36,171 nt of DNA, from IMG/VR virus record IMGVR_UViG_3300027969_002550, positions 1 through 36,171 of that record; one strand, given 5' to 3'. Positions 29,903 through 36,035 of this stretch are shown in pieces. Every line of letters starts with the position of its first letter. Within the stretch, counting starts at the first letter, position 1. The notes beneath the pieces were generated by a model. That model searched no databases. It saw only the letters and a program-made list of their open reading frames with translations, and was not told the DNA's origin. This DNA is from a virus. Position numbers and translations under genes: made by a program.

Positions 29903-30229
29903 ATGAAATTTACTAAAGATGCAAATGCAAATATGACCAGCCTAAAGGGCGAAGTCAATATTACTTTTTCAGAACTATGTGAAGTGTTTGGCAAGCCTGA
30001 TCATGGCCCAAATGCAGACATGGACAAGGTCACTTGCGAGTGGGCATTGAAGTTTGCAGACGGAACGATTGCTACGATCTACGATTGGAAGACAGGGCAC
30101 ACACCGTTTGGACCCTATGAGTGGCATATCGGTGGACATGACTACACAGCCGTAGAGCGTGTGTTGTTTGAAATCGAAATGCATAGAGATAAACTTGTTA
30201 AAATGGTGAAGGGATACGCAAATGCCTAA
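29903..30229 (+). CDS. Conserved phage hypothetical protein, 108 residues
   Basis: AGGAGCGAT precedes ATG 29903. It starts MKFTKDANANMTSLKGEVNI and contains ATIYDWKTGHTPFGPYEWHI with GGHDYTAVERV. This combination of a small beta domain and terminal helix is familiar in phage genomes, role unknown. It overlaps the next gene by 8 bases. Confidence 0.78.
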   Translation: MKFTKDANANMTSLKGEVNITFSELCEVFGKPDHGPNADMDKVTCEWALKFADGTIATIYDWKTGHTPFGPYEWHIGGHDYTAVERVLFEIEMHRDKLVKMVKGYANA

Positions 30230-30842
30230 TTGGTGCAACAACACACTGACGCTGACACACGAAGACCCAGCAATGATCCTTCGTGCCAAGGAAGCTCTTG
30301 ATCGCGGAGAGTTCCTGAATGAATTCATTCCTGTGCCAAAGGACCTGCAAATCACTTCAGGCTTTTTGGGCAATGGCGATGAGCAGAAGGAACTGGAACG
30401 CAAGACTGCTGAGAATGTAGAAAAGTATGGCTACGGCAACTGGTATGACTACTGTTGCGGTGAGTGGGGCACCAAGTGGGATGTGGGCGGTGATGGTCAG
30501 AGTGATATCCACCCTGATGGCAAGATGCTACACACATCCTTTGATTCAGCATGGAGCCCTCCAGTCGCTGCCTACGACAAGTTAGTAGCCATGGGCTTTG
30601 GTGTCAATGCCATGTATTACGAAGGTGGAATGGGCTATGCTGGCGCCTATGATGAACACGGTGATCAAGAGATCAACATCGAAGGCATGAGTGCTGATGA
30701 AATCGAGCAGAATCATCCTGAGCTGGACGAAGCCTTTGCCATATCAGAAAGCATTCGTGAATACGAAGCAGAGCAAGAGGAAGAGCTCACTGCTTGGATC
30801 AAGGATGGTGCTGATCAAAAAGCAAAGTTGATTGCTCTATGA
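30222..30842 (+). CDS. Api92/YubB-like ferredoxin-fold protein
   Basis: The 206-residue protein begins MPNWCNNTLTLTHEDPAMIL, the signature of the DUF1281/Api92-like family (ferredoxin-like fold) of phages and plasmids. WYDYCCGEWGTKWD and FDSAWSPPVAAYDKL are further family-type features. A glutamate-rich C-terminal tail (EYEAEQEEELTAWI) is added. The family's biochemical role is unknown; it may counter host functions. Confidence 0.83.
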   Translation: MPNWCNNTLTLTHEDPAMILRAKEALDRGEFLNEFIPVPKDLQITSGFLGNGDEQKELERKTAENVEKYGYGNWYDYCCGEWGTKWDVGGDGQSDIHPDGKMLHTSFDSAWSPPVAAYDKLVAMGFGVNAMYYEGGMGYAGAYDEHGDQEINIEGMSADEIEQNHPELDEAFAISESIREYEAEQEEELTAWIKDGADQKAKLIAL

Positions 30843-31132
30843 AAGTGATCAAACTTGATAGACGCTACAGTGGCTACGGCACTTGGACACACAGAACCAA
30901 TGGTGGTCATTGGTATGGTGAGGATGCTCGTGCCCAAGGACTCGTGGCCTTCTATGACATGCGATGCTACATGACCCAGATGAATGGAGTGGGCTGTTTC
31001 ATACACGAAGCGTGGGCCCTAAAGAAGGCAGGTCGTGCAGTGCCGGAATGGGCCTGGGACATAGATGGCAATGTGTTCTTTCGTGAATCGGCTCTGGTTA
31101 ACTTTACTCTAGCAAAGGAAAGATGGTTATGA
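30839..31132 (+). CDS. Hypothetical protein, 97 residues
   Basis: ATGA overlap to the Api92-like gene. It begins MKVIKLDRRYSGYGTWTHRT and holds many aromatic and histidine residues: HWYGEDARAQGLVAFYDMRC. Hard to place. Coupled to the next gene by another ATGA. Confidence 0.72.
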   Translation: MKVIKLDRRYSGYGTWTHRTNGGHWYGEDARAQGLVAFYDMRCYMTQMNGVGCFIHEAWALKKAGRAVPEWAWDIDGNVFFRESALVNFTLAKERWL

Positions 31133-31323
31133 CAAGGAAATACGAATTTAAATTCACAATCGAGTGCGCTAGCAATGGCACACCCGATATGGATCGAATC
31201 GAACACATGATCGATTTGAACATGCAGGATCTGGTCTTCGACGACGAGTTCATCGCCGCCTTAGACGAGAAGGAAAGCGTCAGTATTCAAGTTGTTCCGC
31301 AATTTGGTAAACCAAACAGTTGA
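31129..31323 (+). CDS. Hypothetical protein, 64 residues
   Basis: Start chosen at ATG 31129 (MTRKYEFKFTIECAS), which gives a 4-base ATGA overlap; ATG 31123 is two codons earlier. One beta hairpin and a helix with acidic residues. The TGA stop at 31321-31323 lies inside the next -35 box. Confidence 0.68.
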   Translation: MTRKYEFKFTIECASNGTPDMDRIEHMIDLNMQDLVFDDEFIAALDEKESVSIQVVPQFGKPNS

Positions 31324-31348
31324 CCAATTCGAATATTGATGCTACACT
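31320..31348 (+). promoter_or_regulatory. Sigma70-type promoter for 31404 gene
   Basis: TTGACC 31320-31325, TACACT 31343-31348, spacer 17. Weaker hexamers than most. A short CATGC/GCATG hairpin followed by five T in the leader (about 31355-31380) may attenuate it. Confidence 0.65.
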
Positions 31349-31403
31349 AATAACATGCTGAATAATTGGCATGCTTTTTACACACACAGAAGGAAACTTT
31401 AAA

Positions 31404-31709
31404 ATGAGTACGGATAAGAAATTTGCAGTAGCTGGTGTATCAACACTGGAAGGTAAGACAAAGCTGCGTTTTGCCAACGATACAATGCGTATCAAGATTC
31501 TGGCTAAGAACGGCCACACCAACGTTGAGTTGGTAGAGCTGCCAGTAGAGATGACTAAAGGCGAAGCTGTACAGCACCTTAAGTCTATCGAGTTCGGTAA
31601 TGGTGATGCTGCTATCCAAGGCGCAATTGCTTACGCAGAGAAAAAGAACCCAGCTCCCCAAGCTGTGGTCAAAGCTCCTGTCGCGAAGACAGCGGCTGTG
31701 GTTGCCTAA
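31404..31709 (+). CDS. Hypothetical protein, 101 residues, lysine/alanine-rich tail
   Basis: AAGGAAAC precedes ATG 31404; the frame open to 31371 lies before the ribosome site. Starts MSTDKKFAVAGVSTLEGKTK, strand-rich, with helix KGEAVQHLKSIEFGNGDAAI. The end (QAVVKAPVAKTAAVVA) is low complexity. Unknown role. Confidence 0.73.
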   Translation: MSTDKKFAVAGVSTLEGKTKLRFANDTMRIKILAKNGHTNVELVELPVEMTKGEAVQHLKSIEFGNGDAAIQGAIAYAEKKNPAPQAVVKAPVAKTAAVVA

Positions 31710-31745
31710 TACTGGTTCGCTCCCAGACTAGAGGCAACCTTGATA

Positions 31746-31778
31746 GAGACCCTATGTAGTGTAGGGTCTCTTTTTTTT
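31746..31778 (+). terminator. Rho-independent terminator
   Basis: GAGACCCTA pairs perfectly with TAGGGTCTC around a 7-base loop, followed by eight T. Confidence 0.95.
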
Positions 31779-31780
31779 GG

Positions 31781-31809
31781 TTGACATTTTGGACGTTGTG
31801 CGTTATAAT
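31781..31809 (+). promoter_or_regulatory. Sigma70-type promoter for 31839 gene
   Basis: TTGACA 31781-31786, TATAAT 31804-31809, spacer 17, two bases after the terminator T-run. Confidence 0.88.
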
Positions 31810-31838
31810 AACAGCTTACACACACAAAAGGACACAAA

Positions 31839-32090
31839 ATGTTTACACAGTGCATAGCATACGCAAAGCTAGTTTACAACAAAAAAATTAACGCATACAA
31901 AGTGCAAATTGCATTTAACGTACACAAAGAGTTAGTAGGCACTAACTACAAATATAAGTTTCCTGTGCAAGCTAAATGCAACTATGTTAGCGGGGACTTA
32001 CTTGCAGAAGATTTGCAAAACGAAGTGCAACGCACTGTGGCTTATGCACAACAAAACTTGCGTACAACACAAATAGTATTTGTAGACTAA
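31839..32090 (+). CDS. Hypothetical protein, 83 residues, atypical composition
   Basis: MFTQCIAYAKLVYNKKINAY: rich in Tyr, Asn, Ala, Gln. Contains only one TC dinucleotide in 252 bases and very few CC or GG, unlike the genes around it. No known domain. First member of a three-gene block with the same peculiarity. Confidence 0.72.
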   Translation: MFTQCIAYAKLVYNKKINAYKVQIAFNVHKELVGTNYKYKFPVQAKCNYVSGDLLAEDLQNEVQRTVAYAQQNLRTTQIVFVD

Positions 32091-32109
32091 ACTGTAGGGT
32101 CTTTATAGC

Positions 32110-32138
32110 GCACACTTGCATTTTGGATGCAAGTGTGC
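32110..32138. repeat. 12-5-12 perfect palindrome inside promoter
   Basis: GCACACTTGCAT (32110-32121), gap TTTGG, ATGCAAGTGTGC (32127-32138). It covers the -35 region and ends one base before the -10 box. A strong operator candidate. Confidence 0.85.
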
Positions 32139-32144
32139 TATAAT
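32116..32144 (+). promoter_or_regulatory. Diverged promoter embedded in palindrome
   Basis: TATAAT 32139-32144 with TTGCAT 32116-32121 as the -35, spacer 17. The weak -35 and overlapping palindrome suggest regulated or activator-dependent use. Confidence 0.65.
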
Positions 32145-32167
32145 ACGTTTTTAACAAGGAGTACACT

Positions 32168-32512
32168 ATGTTTTACGCACTTAACGCACTTGCACATGCT
32201 AACAAGCCCGCTGTAGCACTAACAAAACAGCACGTAAAGCAAATTAATAAACTAATGTATGCGACTACAATTAGCTATATTAAATGCTTTGCAACTTGCA
32301 GGGACGCTGACACTAGCATGTACGCTATGTATGCACAAGACGTTGCATACAACACAAACGCACTGCTGGAGTTTAACACTACGTTAAATGTACAAGCACT
32401 GCACGATGCAATTATGCAACAGGACACACTTGTACGCGAATATTACATTGCTGTGCTACAGTACATAGAACGTAAGCGTTTAATTACAGCAGACAATTTT
32501 TGTTGCATATAA
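32168..32512 (+). CDS. Hypothetical protein, 114 residues, no TC dinucleotides
   Basis: ATG 32168 with AAGGAG upstream. Alpha-helical and rich in Ala, Tyr, Asn, Cys: MFYALNALAHANKPAVALTK, QINKLMYATTISYIKCFAT. The 345 coding bases contain no TC dinucleotide: Phe is always TTT, Ser always AGC, Ile ATT or ATA, while NAC and TGC codons are used freely. No family recognised. Confidence 0.72.
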   Translation: MFYALNALAHANKPAVALTKQHVKQINKLMYATTISYIKCFATCRDADTSMYAMYAQDVAYNTNALLEFNTTLNVQALHDAIMQQDTLVREYYIAVLQYIERKRLITADNFCCI

Positions 32513-32521
32513 GCATAGCAG

Positions 32522-32551
32522 AGACCCTACTAGCACTAGGGTCTTTTTTTT
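32522..32551 (+). terminator. Rho-independent terminator
   Basis: AGACCCTA/TAGGGTCT stem with a 7-base loop and eight T. A -10-like TATAAT follows at 32556-32561 without a recognisable -35. Confidence 0.92.
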
Positions 32552-32583
32552 ATGTTATAATACAGTTTTAAAGGAAGTACAAA

Positions 32584-32826
32584 ATGGGTCAATACGCAGC
32601 TACAGTTAACGCATACGCAGAATCTGCTGCCTATGCACAAGTTTACACAATGCAAAATCGTTTGCAAAGCTACGGACAAACAGCACAGCAACTTAATGTT
32701 AGCACAGCAAAGTTCCGCAGAGATATCGAAGCTAAAAAAATAAAAATAATTGCTAACTTAGAAAAAGACAAAATTGTGCAAATGCAACTAGAGATTGCTC
32801 GCTTGCAAGCAAAGCAACTAGCATAA
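32584..32826 (+). CDS. Hypothetical helical protein, 80 residues
   Basis: MGQYAATVNAYAESAAYAQV, then a coiled-coil-like stretch IIANLEKDKIVQMQLEIARL. Poor in TC (six in 243 bases), milder than its two neighbours. AAGGAAG upstream. Its promoter is unclear: only a -10 at 32556. Confidence 0.7.
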   Translation: MGQYAATVNAYAESAAYAQVYTMQNRLQSYGQTAQQLNVSTAKFRRDIEAKKIKIIANLEKDKIVQMQLEIARLQAKQLA

Positions 32827-32832
32827 CCCTAG

Positions 32833-32850
32833 AGCCCGTAAGGGCTTTTA
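32833..32850 (+). terminator. Short terminator
   Basis: AGCCC-GTAA-GGGCT followed by TTTATTTT. Short stem but well placed. Confidence 0.7.
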
Positions 32851-32856
32851 TTTTGG

Positions 32857-32885
32857 TTGACCATTTGGACAATGTGTGCTATAAT
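32857..32885 (+). promoter_or_regulatory. Sigma70-type promoter for 32911 gene
   Basis: TTGACC 32857-32862, TATAAT 32880-32885, spacer 17. Confidence 0.83.
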
Positions 32886-32910
32886 GTACACATACACTAA
32901 GGAGCGAGCG

Positions 32911-33228
32911 ATGCAAGAATTTAACTCAGCAGCAGACCTGTTAGACGAAGTCAACGATATGGTTAGTCGTTATGTACAAGGCATGCGCAAGGAGCCAGCG
33001 AGCCGTTTGGGCCTGGATGATCGTTGCGGCAAGCTGTTCGTAGATCAAGACACCATTGTGGCATACACAGGTTCACGCTTGGACTACTACGGTGGCTTCG
33101 AGTACATCAAAGAAGGCGAAGGCCGCACCACATTGGGCGAGTTCACTTTCTACTCAACGGAGTCGGATCGTGTTAGCGATGCTCTGGAGTGCCTTATGGA
33201 ACATGACGGCCTTTGCCAAAGCGAATGA
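32911..33228 (+). CDS. Hypothetical acidic protein, 105 residues
   Basis: ATG 32911 follows AAGGAGCGAG. Starts MQEFNSAADLLDEVNDMVSR, with GKLFVDQDTIVAYTGSRLDY in the middle. The extended frame to 32857 runs through the promoter and is excluded. Composition returns to the normal type of the region. Unknown role. Confidence 0.74.
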   Translation: MQEFNSAADLLDEVNDMVSRYVQGMRKEPASRLGLDDRCGKLFVDQDTIVAYTGSRLDYYGGFEYIKEGEGRTTLGEFTFYSTESDRVSDALECLMEHDGLCQSE

Positions 33229-33235
33229 CCATACT

Positions 33236-33246
33236 GGCCCCGCTGC
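33236..33246 (+). repeat. GGCCCCGCTGC motif, copy 6
   Basis: Located 8 bases past the preceding stop and 10 bases ahead of a promoter, a context like copy 5. Confidence 0.7.
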
Positions 33247-33256
33247 CCAACGGTGG

Positions 33257-33285
33257 TTGACATCTTGCCAAAACCATGCTATAAT
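33257..33285 (+). promoter_or_regulatory. Sigma70-type promoter for 33316-34339
   Basis: TTGACA 33257-33262, TATAAT 33280-33285, spacer 17. Confidence 0.88.
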
Positions 33286-33315
33286 ACATTTATACTAACA
33301 CACTTAGGAGCCGAG

Positions 33316-33606
33316 ATGAATATCAAACAAATCAATCAAGCGATCATGTTCAGTGACTTAACCAACGATGAGTTGACCAGCGTGATCGATGCGGTCAAGT
33401 GGAAGCGAGCAACTATCGCCAAGCTGACCAAGGCCAGCTTGAGTATTGGCGATAACGTCAATTTCACATCAAGCAAGACCGGCATGAACATGACCGGAGT
33501 GGTTATGAAGATCGCTATCAAGTATGTTACAGTCCGTACCCTACAGGGTGCATGGCGAGTGCCAGCGAATATGCTGACTAAAATCGAAGACACGGAGTTT
33601 GCGTAA
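33316..33606 (+). CDS. Small SH3/KOW-like phage protein, 96 residues
   Basis: ATG 33316 follows TTAGGAGCCGAG. An N-terminal helical part (MNIKQINQAIMFSDLTNDEL) is followed by SIGDNVNFTSSKTGMNMTGV and a VRTLQGAWRVPANML segment. This last pattern, a small barrel ending in RWxVP, occurs in many phage proteins and may bind nucleic acid. No specific function. Confidence 0.75.
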   Translation: MNIKQINQAIMFSDLTNDELTSVIDAVKWKRATIAKLTKASLSIGDNVNFTSSKTGMNMTGVVMKIAIKYVTVRTLQGAWRVPANMLTKIEDTEFA

Positions 33607-33614
33607 ATAAACAT

Positions 33615-33941
33615 ATGAGCAAGTTAGAATACCATAACCGGCCCTTAGTGGCCTTCAATCCCTACAACAAAGATCACAGACGCTACTACGCAGAGTTCCT
33701 TGACCATCGTGGTTGGGGCCATTGCCCGGTTCGATTCATCTGCCCTGACGATTCGGGCAGTGATCTTACGGTAATGATCAAGAGTCAATTGGTGCAATAC
33801 TACATTGATCGTGAGTTTGGTGGCGGCAAGATGGCCACTGAGCGATCAAAGAGTCTAAACGATCAAGCAGGCAATCTGTACAAGAAGGCTGGTGTGCTTC
33901 GCAAGGAAGCAGCCGCATTGACCAAACCCCGGAGACGATAA
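33615..33941 (+). CDS. Hypothetical basic protein, 108 residues
   Basis: Starts MSKLEYHNRPLVAFNPYNKD, with LDHRGWGHCPVRFICPDD and a basic C-terminus (RKEAAALTKPRRR). Looks like a small DNA- or RNA-associated phage protein. Follows the previous gene by 8 bases. The next ATG overlaps its last base. Confidence 0.73.
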   Translation: MSKLEYHNRPLVAFNPYNKDHRRYYAEFLDHRGWGHCPVRFICPDDSGSDLTVMIKSQLVQYYIDREFGGGKMATERSKSLNDQAGNLYKKAGVLRKEAAALTKPRRR

Positions 33942-34339
33942 TGGAATGGCTAGACCAAAATCTGTGGGGCATTGCGTTGGGAGTGTTCATAGGCGGCTTT
34001 ATCGGCTTCAAGGCAGCTGAGCACATACACACCACAATCTTCAAAGACATCTTGATGAAGTTGAAGGTCACAGATGCAGATATGAAGACCATGATGCGGG
34101 ATCTGCAACAGGATCTGCCCGAAGACCACGAGGATGCCATGCCCAGGGTTCTGGTCAAGGTTGAGTGTGTCAACGACCAACTGTTTGTATACCGTTTGGA
34201 TACCATGGAGTTCCTTTGCCAGGGTGCTGACCGTGAAGCTGTTCTAGCTTCGTTGGCCAAGCGATTCCACAAGGATTTCAAGATTGTACTGTCAGAAGAG
34301 CATGGCGCCAAGTACCTGAAGGAAAGCCCTGGAGTCTAA
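33941..34339 (+). CDS. Membrane-anchored hypothetical protein, 132 residues
   Basis: One N-terminal membrane helix (LWGIALGVFIGGFIGFKAAE) and a soluble C-terminal part: KVTDADMKTMMRDLQQDLPE then a beta region VLVKVECVNDQLFVYRLDTM. The soluble domain is predicted to face the cytoplasm or periplasm; orientation is not evident. Last gene in its unit. Confidence 0.73.
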   Translation: MEWLDQNLWGIALGVFIGGFIGFKAAEHIHTTIFKDILMKLKVTDADMKTMMRDLQQDLPEDHEDAMPRVLVKVECVNDQLFVYRLDTMEFLCQGADREAVLASLAKRFHKDFKIVLSEEHGAKYLKESPGV

Positions 34340-34350
34340 AGGGCCTTTGG

Positions 34351-34379
34351 TTGACATTTTGGCAGTTCAGTGTTATAAT
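34351..34379 (+). promoter_or_regulatory. Sigma70-type promoter for membrane gene
   Basis: TTGACA 34351-34356, TATAAT 34374-34379, spacer 17. The transcription start would fall on the ATG at 34386. Confidence 0.88.
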
Positions 34380-34385
34380 ACACAC

Positions 34386-34616
34386 ATGAACAAAACAAAT
34401 GAACTAATACAATGGGCAGGGACAGCATTCATTTTAGCAATGTATGTGATTTCCAACTTCTTTCCAGGCTACGATGACCTGCGCAATTCAGTGGCCTTGG
34501 TAGGTGCTGCCTGCTTCTTTGCATGGAGTTATCGTGTGGCCAACAAGCAACAGATGATTATCAACGGTGTAGCAATAGTCCTATGTGTTGTAGGGTTATT
34601 GAGAGCAGTCGGTTGA
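34386..34616 (+). CDS. Small membrane protein, 76 residues, probably leaderless mRNA
   Basis: ATG 34386 is only 6 bases after the -10 box, so the mRNA begins at or next to the start codon. The frame is open to 34347, but that lies upstream of the promoter. It has membrane helices (AGTAFILAMYVISNFF; VALVGAACFFAWSY; MIINGVAIVLCVVGLLRAV). No ribosome site. Stop TGA 34614-34616 lies in the next -35 box. Confidence 0.75.
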   Translation: MNKTNELIQWAGTAFILAMYVISNFFPGYDDLRNSVALVGAACFFAWSYRVANKQQMIINGVAIVLCVVGLLRAVG

Positions 34617-34641
34617 CACATTGACGTTTTGGCGATATAAT
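34613..34641 (+). promoter_or_regulatory. Sigma70-type promoter for 34675 gene
   Basis: TTGACA 34613-34618, TATAAT 34636-34641, spacer 17. Confidence 0.88.
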
Positions 34642-34674
34642 AGACACATAGCAACAAACAAGTAGGAGAACACA

Positions 34675-35124
34675 ATGGATTATGACAACATGGTAGACAC
34701 ACAAAAGGGCATGGCACAGATGCTGGGCAAGACCTTTGTCAAGGTGACTGGATCTGTTGACAGCGACGAGATGCTGTTTGAAACCGCAACAGGTGAGCGG
34801 TTCTTGTTCGCTCATCAGCAGGACTGCTGTGAGACTGTGAGAATCAACGACATCGTTGGTGACCTCGAGGACCTGGTTGGCGCACCTTTGTTGGTTGCTG
34901 AAGAAGTCAAAGGTGCTACTGAGCCAGACGAAGAGCACTATGAGAGCTATACCTATACCTTCTACAAGTTCGCTACCCGCAAGGGCTATGTGGATGTGCG
35001 TTGGTTGGGTGAGAGCAACGGCTACTACTCAGAGAGTGTGGACCTGTTCGTAGAGGGTGTGGCAGTGGCACAAACGCCACAGACCAGTCTAGGAGAATTG
35101 CTCCGTGAGAAATTAAACGGTTGA
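34675..35124 (+). CDS. DUF7448-like phage protein, 149 residues
   Basis: The family pattern is clear to me: MLGKTFVKVTGSVDSDEMLF, FAHQQDCCETVRINDIVGDL, EDLVGAPLLVAEEV, YTFYKFATRKGYVDVRWLG and SNGYYSESVD. It is common in phages and bacteria, with no known biochemical role. Complete, with AGGAGAACAC upstream. Its TGA stop (35122-35124) is in the -35 of the ncRNA promoter. Confidence 0.83.
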   Translation: MDYDNMVDTQKGMAQMLGKTFVKVTGSVDSDEMLFETATGERFLFAHQQDCCETVRINDIVGDLEDLVGAPLLVAEEVKGATEPDEEHYESYTYTFYKFATRKGYVDVRWLGESNGYYSESVDLFVEGVAVAQTPQTSLGELLREKLNG

Positions 35125-35149
35125 CAGTTTGGAAGATTGGTGCTACAAT
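35121..35149 (+). promoter_or_regulatory. Sigma70-type promoter for putative ncRNA
   Basis: TTGACA 35121-35126, TACAAT 35144-35149, spacer 17. Transcription would begin near 35156. Confidence 0.85.
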
Positions 35150-35155
35150 AGATAC

Positions 35156-35373
35156 ATAGACAGTTAGGAAAGAGTTAGAGGTTACCTAGACCACTAGGCG
35201 ACTGGGATGATGACAGTACCGACGGGCGCTGGTCAAGTCCAGGAGCATGAAACAGGCGCAAGCCGGACTTGCGGTGGACAATCTAGGAGTAATGACCGTG
35301 CAGGCCTACGTGAGACGTTTGCGTATGGTAGAGATAGATGCACAATGGTTCCTTTAGTTCTTTTCTAACTGTC
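35156..35373 (+). ncRNA. Structured non-coding RNA candidate, about 218 nt
   Basis: A promoter precedes a stretch with no supportable gene. Bases 35159-35181 pair with 35351-35373 in 23 uninterrupted pairs, four of them G-U, so the RNA ends close on each other. Inside are CCTAG-ACCA-CTAGG (35185-35198), CAAGTCC/GGACTTG (35234-35240, 35265-35271) capped by GGC-GCAA-GCC, a GNRA tetraloop hairpin, a bulged GACAGT/GCTGGTC stem (about 35211-35234), and ACGT-GAG-ACGT near 35308. I do not recognise the family; tRNA, tmRNA and RNase P signatures are absent. The wobble pairs favour RNA over DNA palindrome selection. A chance frame of 53 codons (35207-35368) ends inside the closing stem and lacks a ribosome site. 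Confidence 0.75.
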
Positions 35374-35383
35374 CATAACTAGG

Positions 35384-35412
35384 TTGACAACTAGCCAAAT
35401 TAGTTGTATAAT
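35384..35412 (+). promoter_or_regulatory. Sigma70-type promoter with spacer inverted repeat
   Basis: TTGACA 35384-35389, TATAAT 35407-35412, spacer 17. ACAACTA (35387-35393) and TAGTTGT (35401-35407) bracket the spacer. Confidence 0.87.
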
Positions 35413-35446
35413 AGACACATAGCAACACACATTAGGAGCGACCCAA

Positions 35447-35830
35447 ATGGCCAAAGTAAATTATGATGCATTCGCCTCGTTTGACATTAACGAGTGCTGT
35501 GACCACTTTGACAGTGAGAAGCAGAGCAACTGGAAGAAGATCGGCAAGTTCATAGTGGCAGATGGACAAGAGTACGCCCACATTATGGAGTCAGAGTTTG
35601 ACTTTGAGGATGTAGGTTCAGGCGAGTACGAGGCCTTCCAAGCAGGCGTCAAGTATGCCCTTACCAAAATGAACATTGCCTTTGAAGCCGCCGCAGTGGA
35701 CCTGCAGGTCTGCGAGGTGGACTTGGTAGAGAGCATGGGCTTTGTGCTGGTACGTGCAGATGACGAGCCCGAGGACTTTGTGAAACGGGTTATGAAGAAG
35801 CCTGTCATGATGGTTGACAGCTGGGTATAA
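35447..35830 (+). CDS. Hypothetical acidic protein, 127 residues
   Basis: AGGAGCGACC precedes ATG 35447. Starts MAKVNYDAFASFDINECCDH and is acidic throughout, with FDFEDVGSGEYEAFQAGVKY and helix EDFVKRVMKKP at the end. No domain recognised. Confidence 0.75.
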   Translation: MAKVNYDAFASFDINECCDHFDSEKQSNWKKIGKFIVADGQEYAHIMESEFDFEDVGSGEYEAFQAGVKYALTKMNIAFEAAAVDLQVCEVDLVESMGFVLVRADDEPEDFVKRVMKKPVMMVDSWV

Positions 35831-35837
35831 AGACCCT

Positions 35838-35863
35838 AGGGCCCCTAAGGGCTCTTGCTTTTT
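35838..35863 (+). terminator. Rho-independent terminator
   Basis: AGGGCCC-CTAA-GGGCTCT (7 bp with one G-U) followed by TGCTTTTT. Confidence 0.8.
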
Positions 35864-35865
35864 GG

Positions 35866-35894
35866 TTGACAGTTTGGCGAAACGATCGTATAAT
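35866..35894 (+). promoter_or_regulatory. Sigma70-type promoter for two mini-membrane genes
   Basis: TTGACA 35866-35871, TATAAT 35889-35894, spacer 17. Confidence 0.88.
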
Positions 35895-35921
35895 TAACAC
35901 ATAGCAACAAAGGAGCACAAC

Positions 35922-36035
35922 ATGCTTAAATTGATTGGTTTTTGTTTTGTGATCTACTTGGGTTGGATTACCGGCCTGATCCAAACTGTCTTGTTGGTTG
36001 TGGCTGGTGTGTTAACCACGATTGCGGGCGCCTAA
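35922..36035 (+). CDS. Mini membrane protein, 37 residues
   Basis: ATG 35922 follows AGGAGCACAA. It is almost wholly hydrophobic with GWITG (about 14-18) in the middle. The final TAA overlaps the next ATG by one base. Below the usual gene-calling length but with promoter, ribosome site and coupling. Confidence 0.7.
   Translation: MLKLIGFCFVIYLGWITGLIQTVLLVVAGVLTTIAGA

Noticed and set aside
31746-32551. CRISPR-like repeat from the recurring CCCTA/TAGGG sequences
   Set aside because: The shared pieces are stems of rho-independent terminators, each followed by T-runs, and are hundreds of bases apart without spacers.
35200-35255. Hammerhead ribozyme (TGATGA and GAAAC are present)
   Set aside because: The core needs CTGATGA but here an A precedes TGATGA, and stem II does not form between the two motifs.
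35207-35368. 53-codon frame inside the ncRNA candidate, beginning with tandem ATG codons
   Set aside because: No good ribosome site, unusual amino acid make-up, and the end of the frame lies in the 3' arm of the closing stem. RNA structure explains the sequence better. Conservation of the frame would change this.
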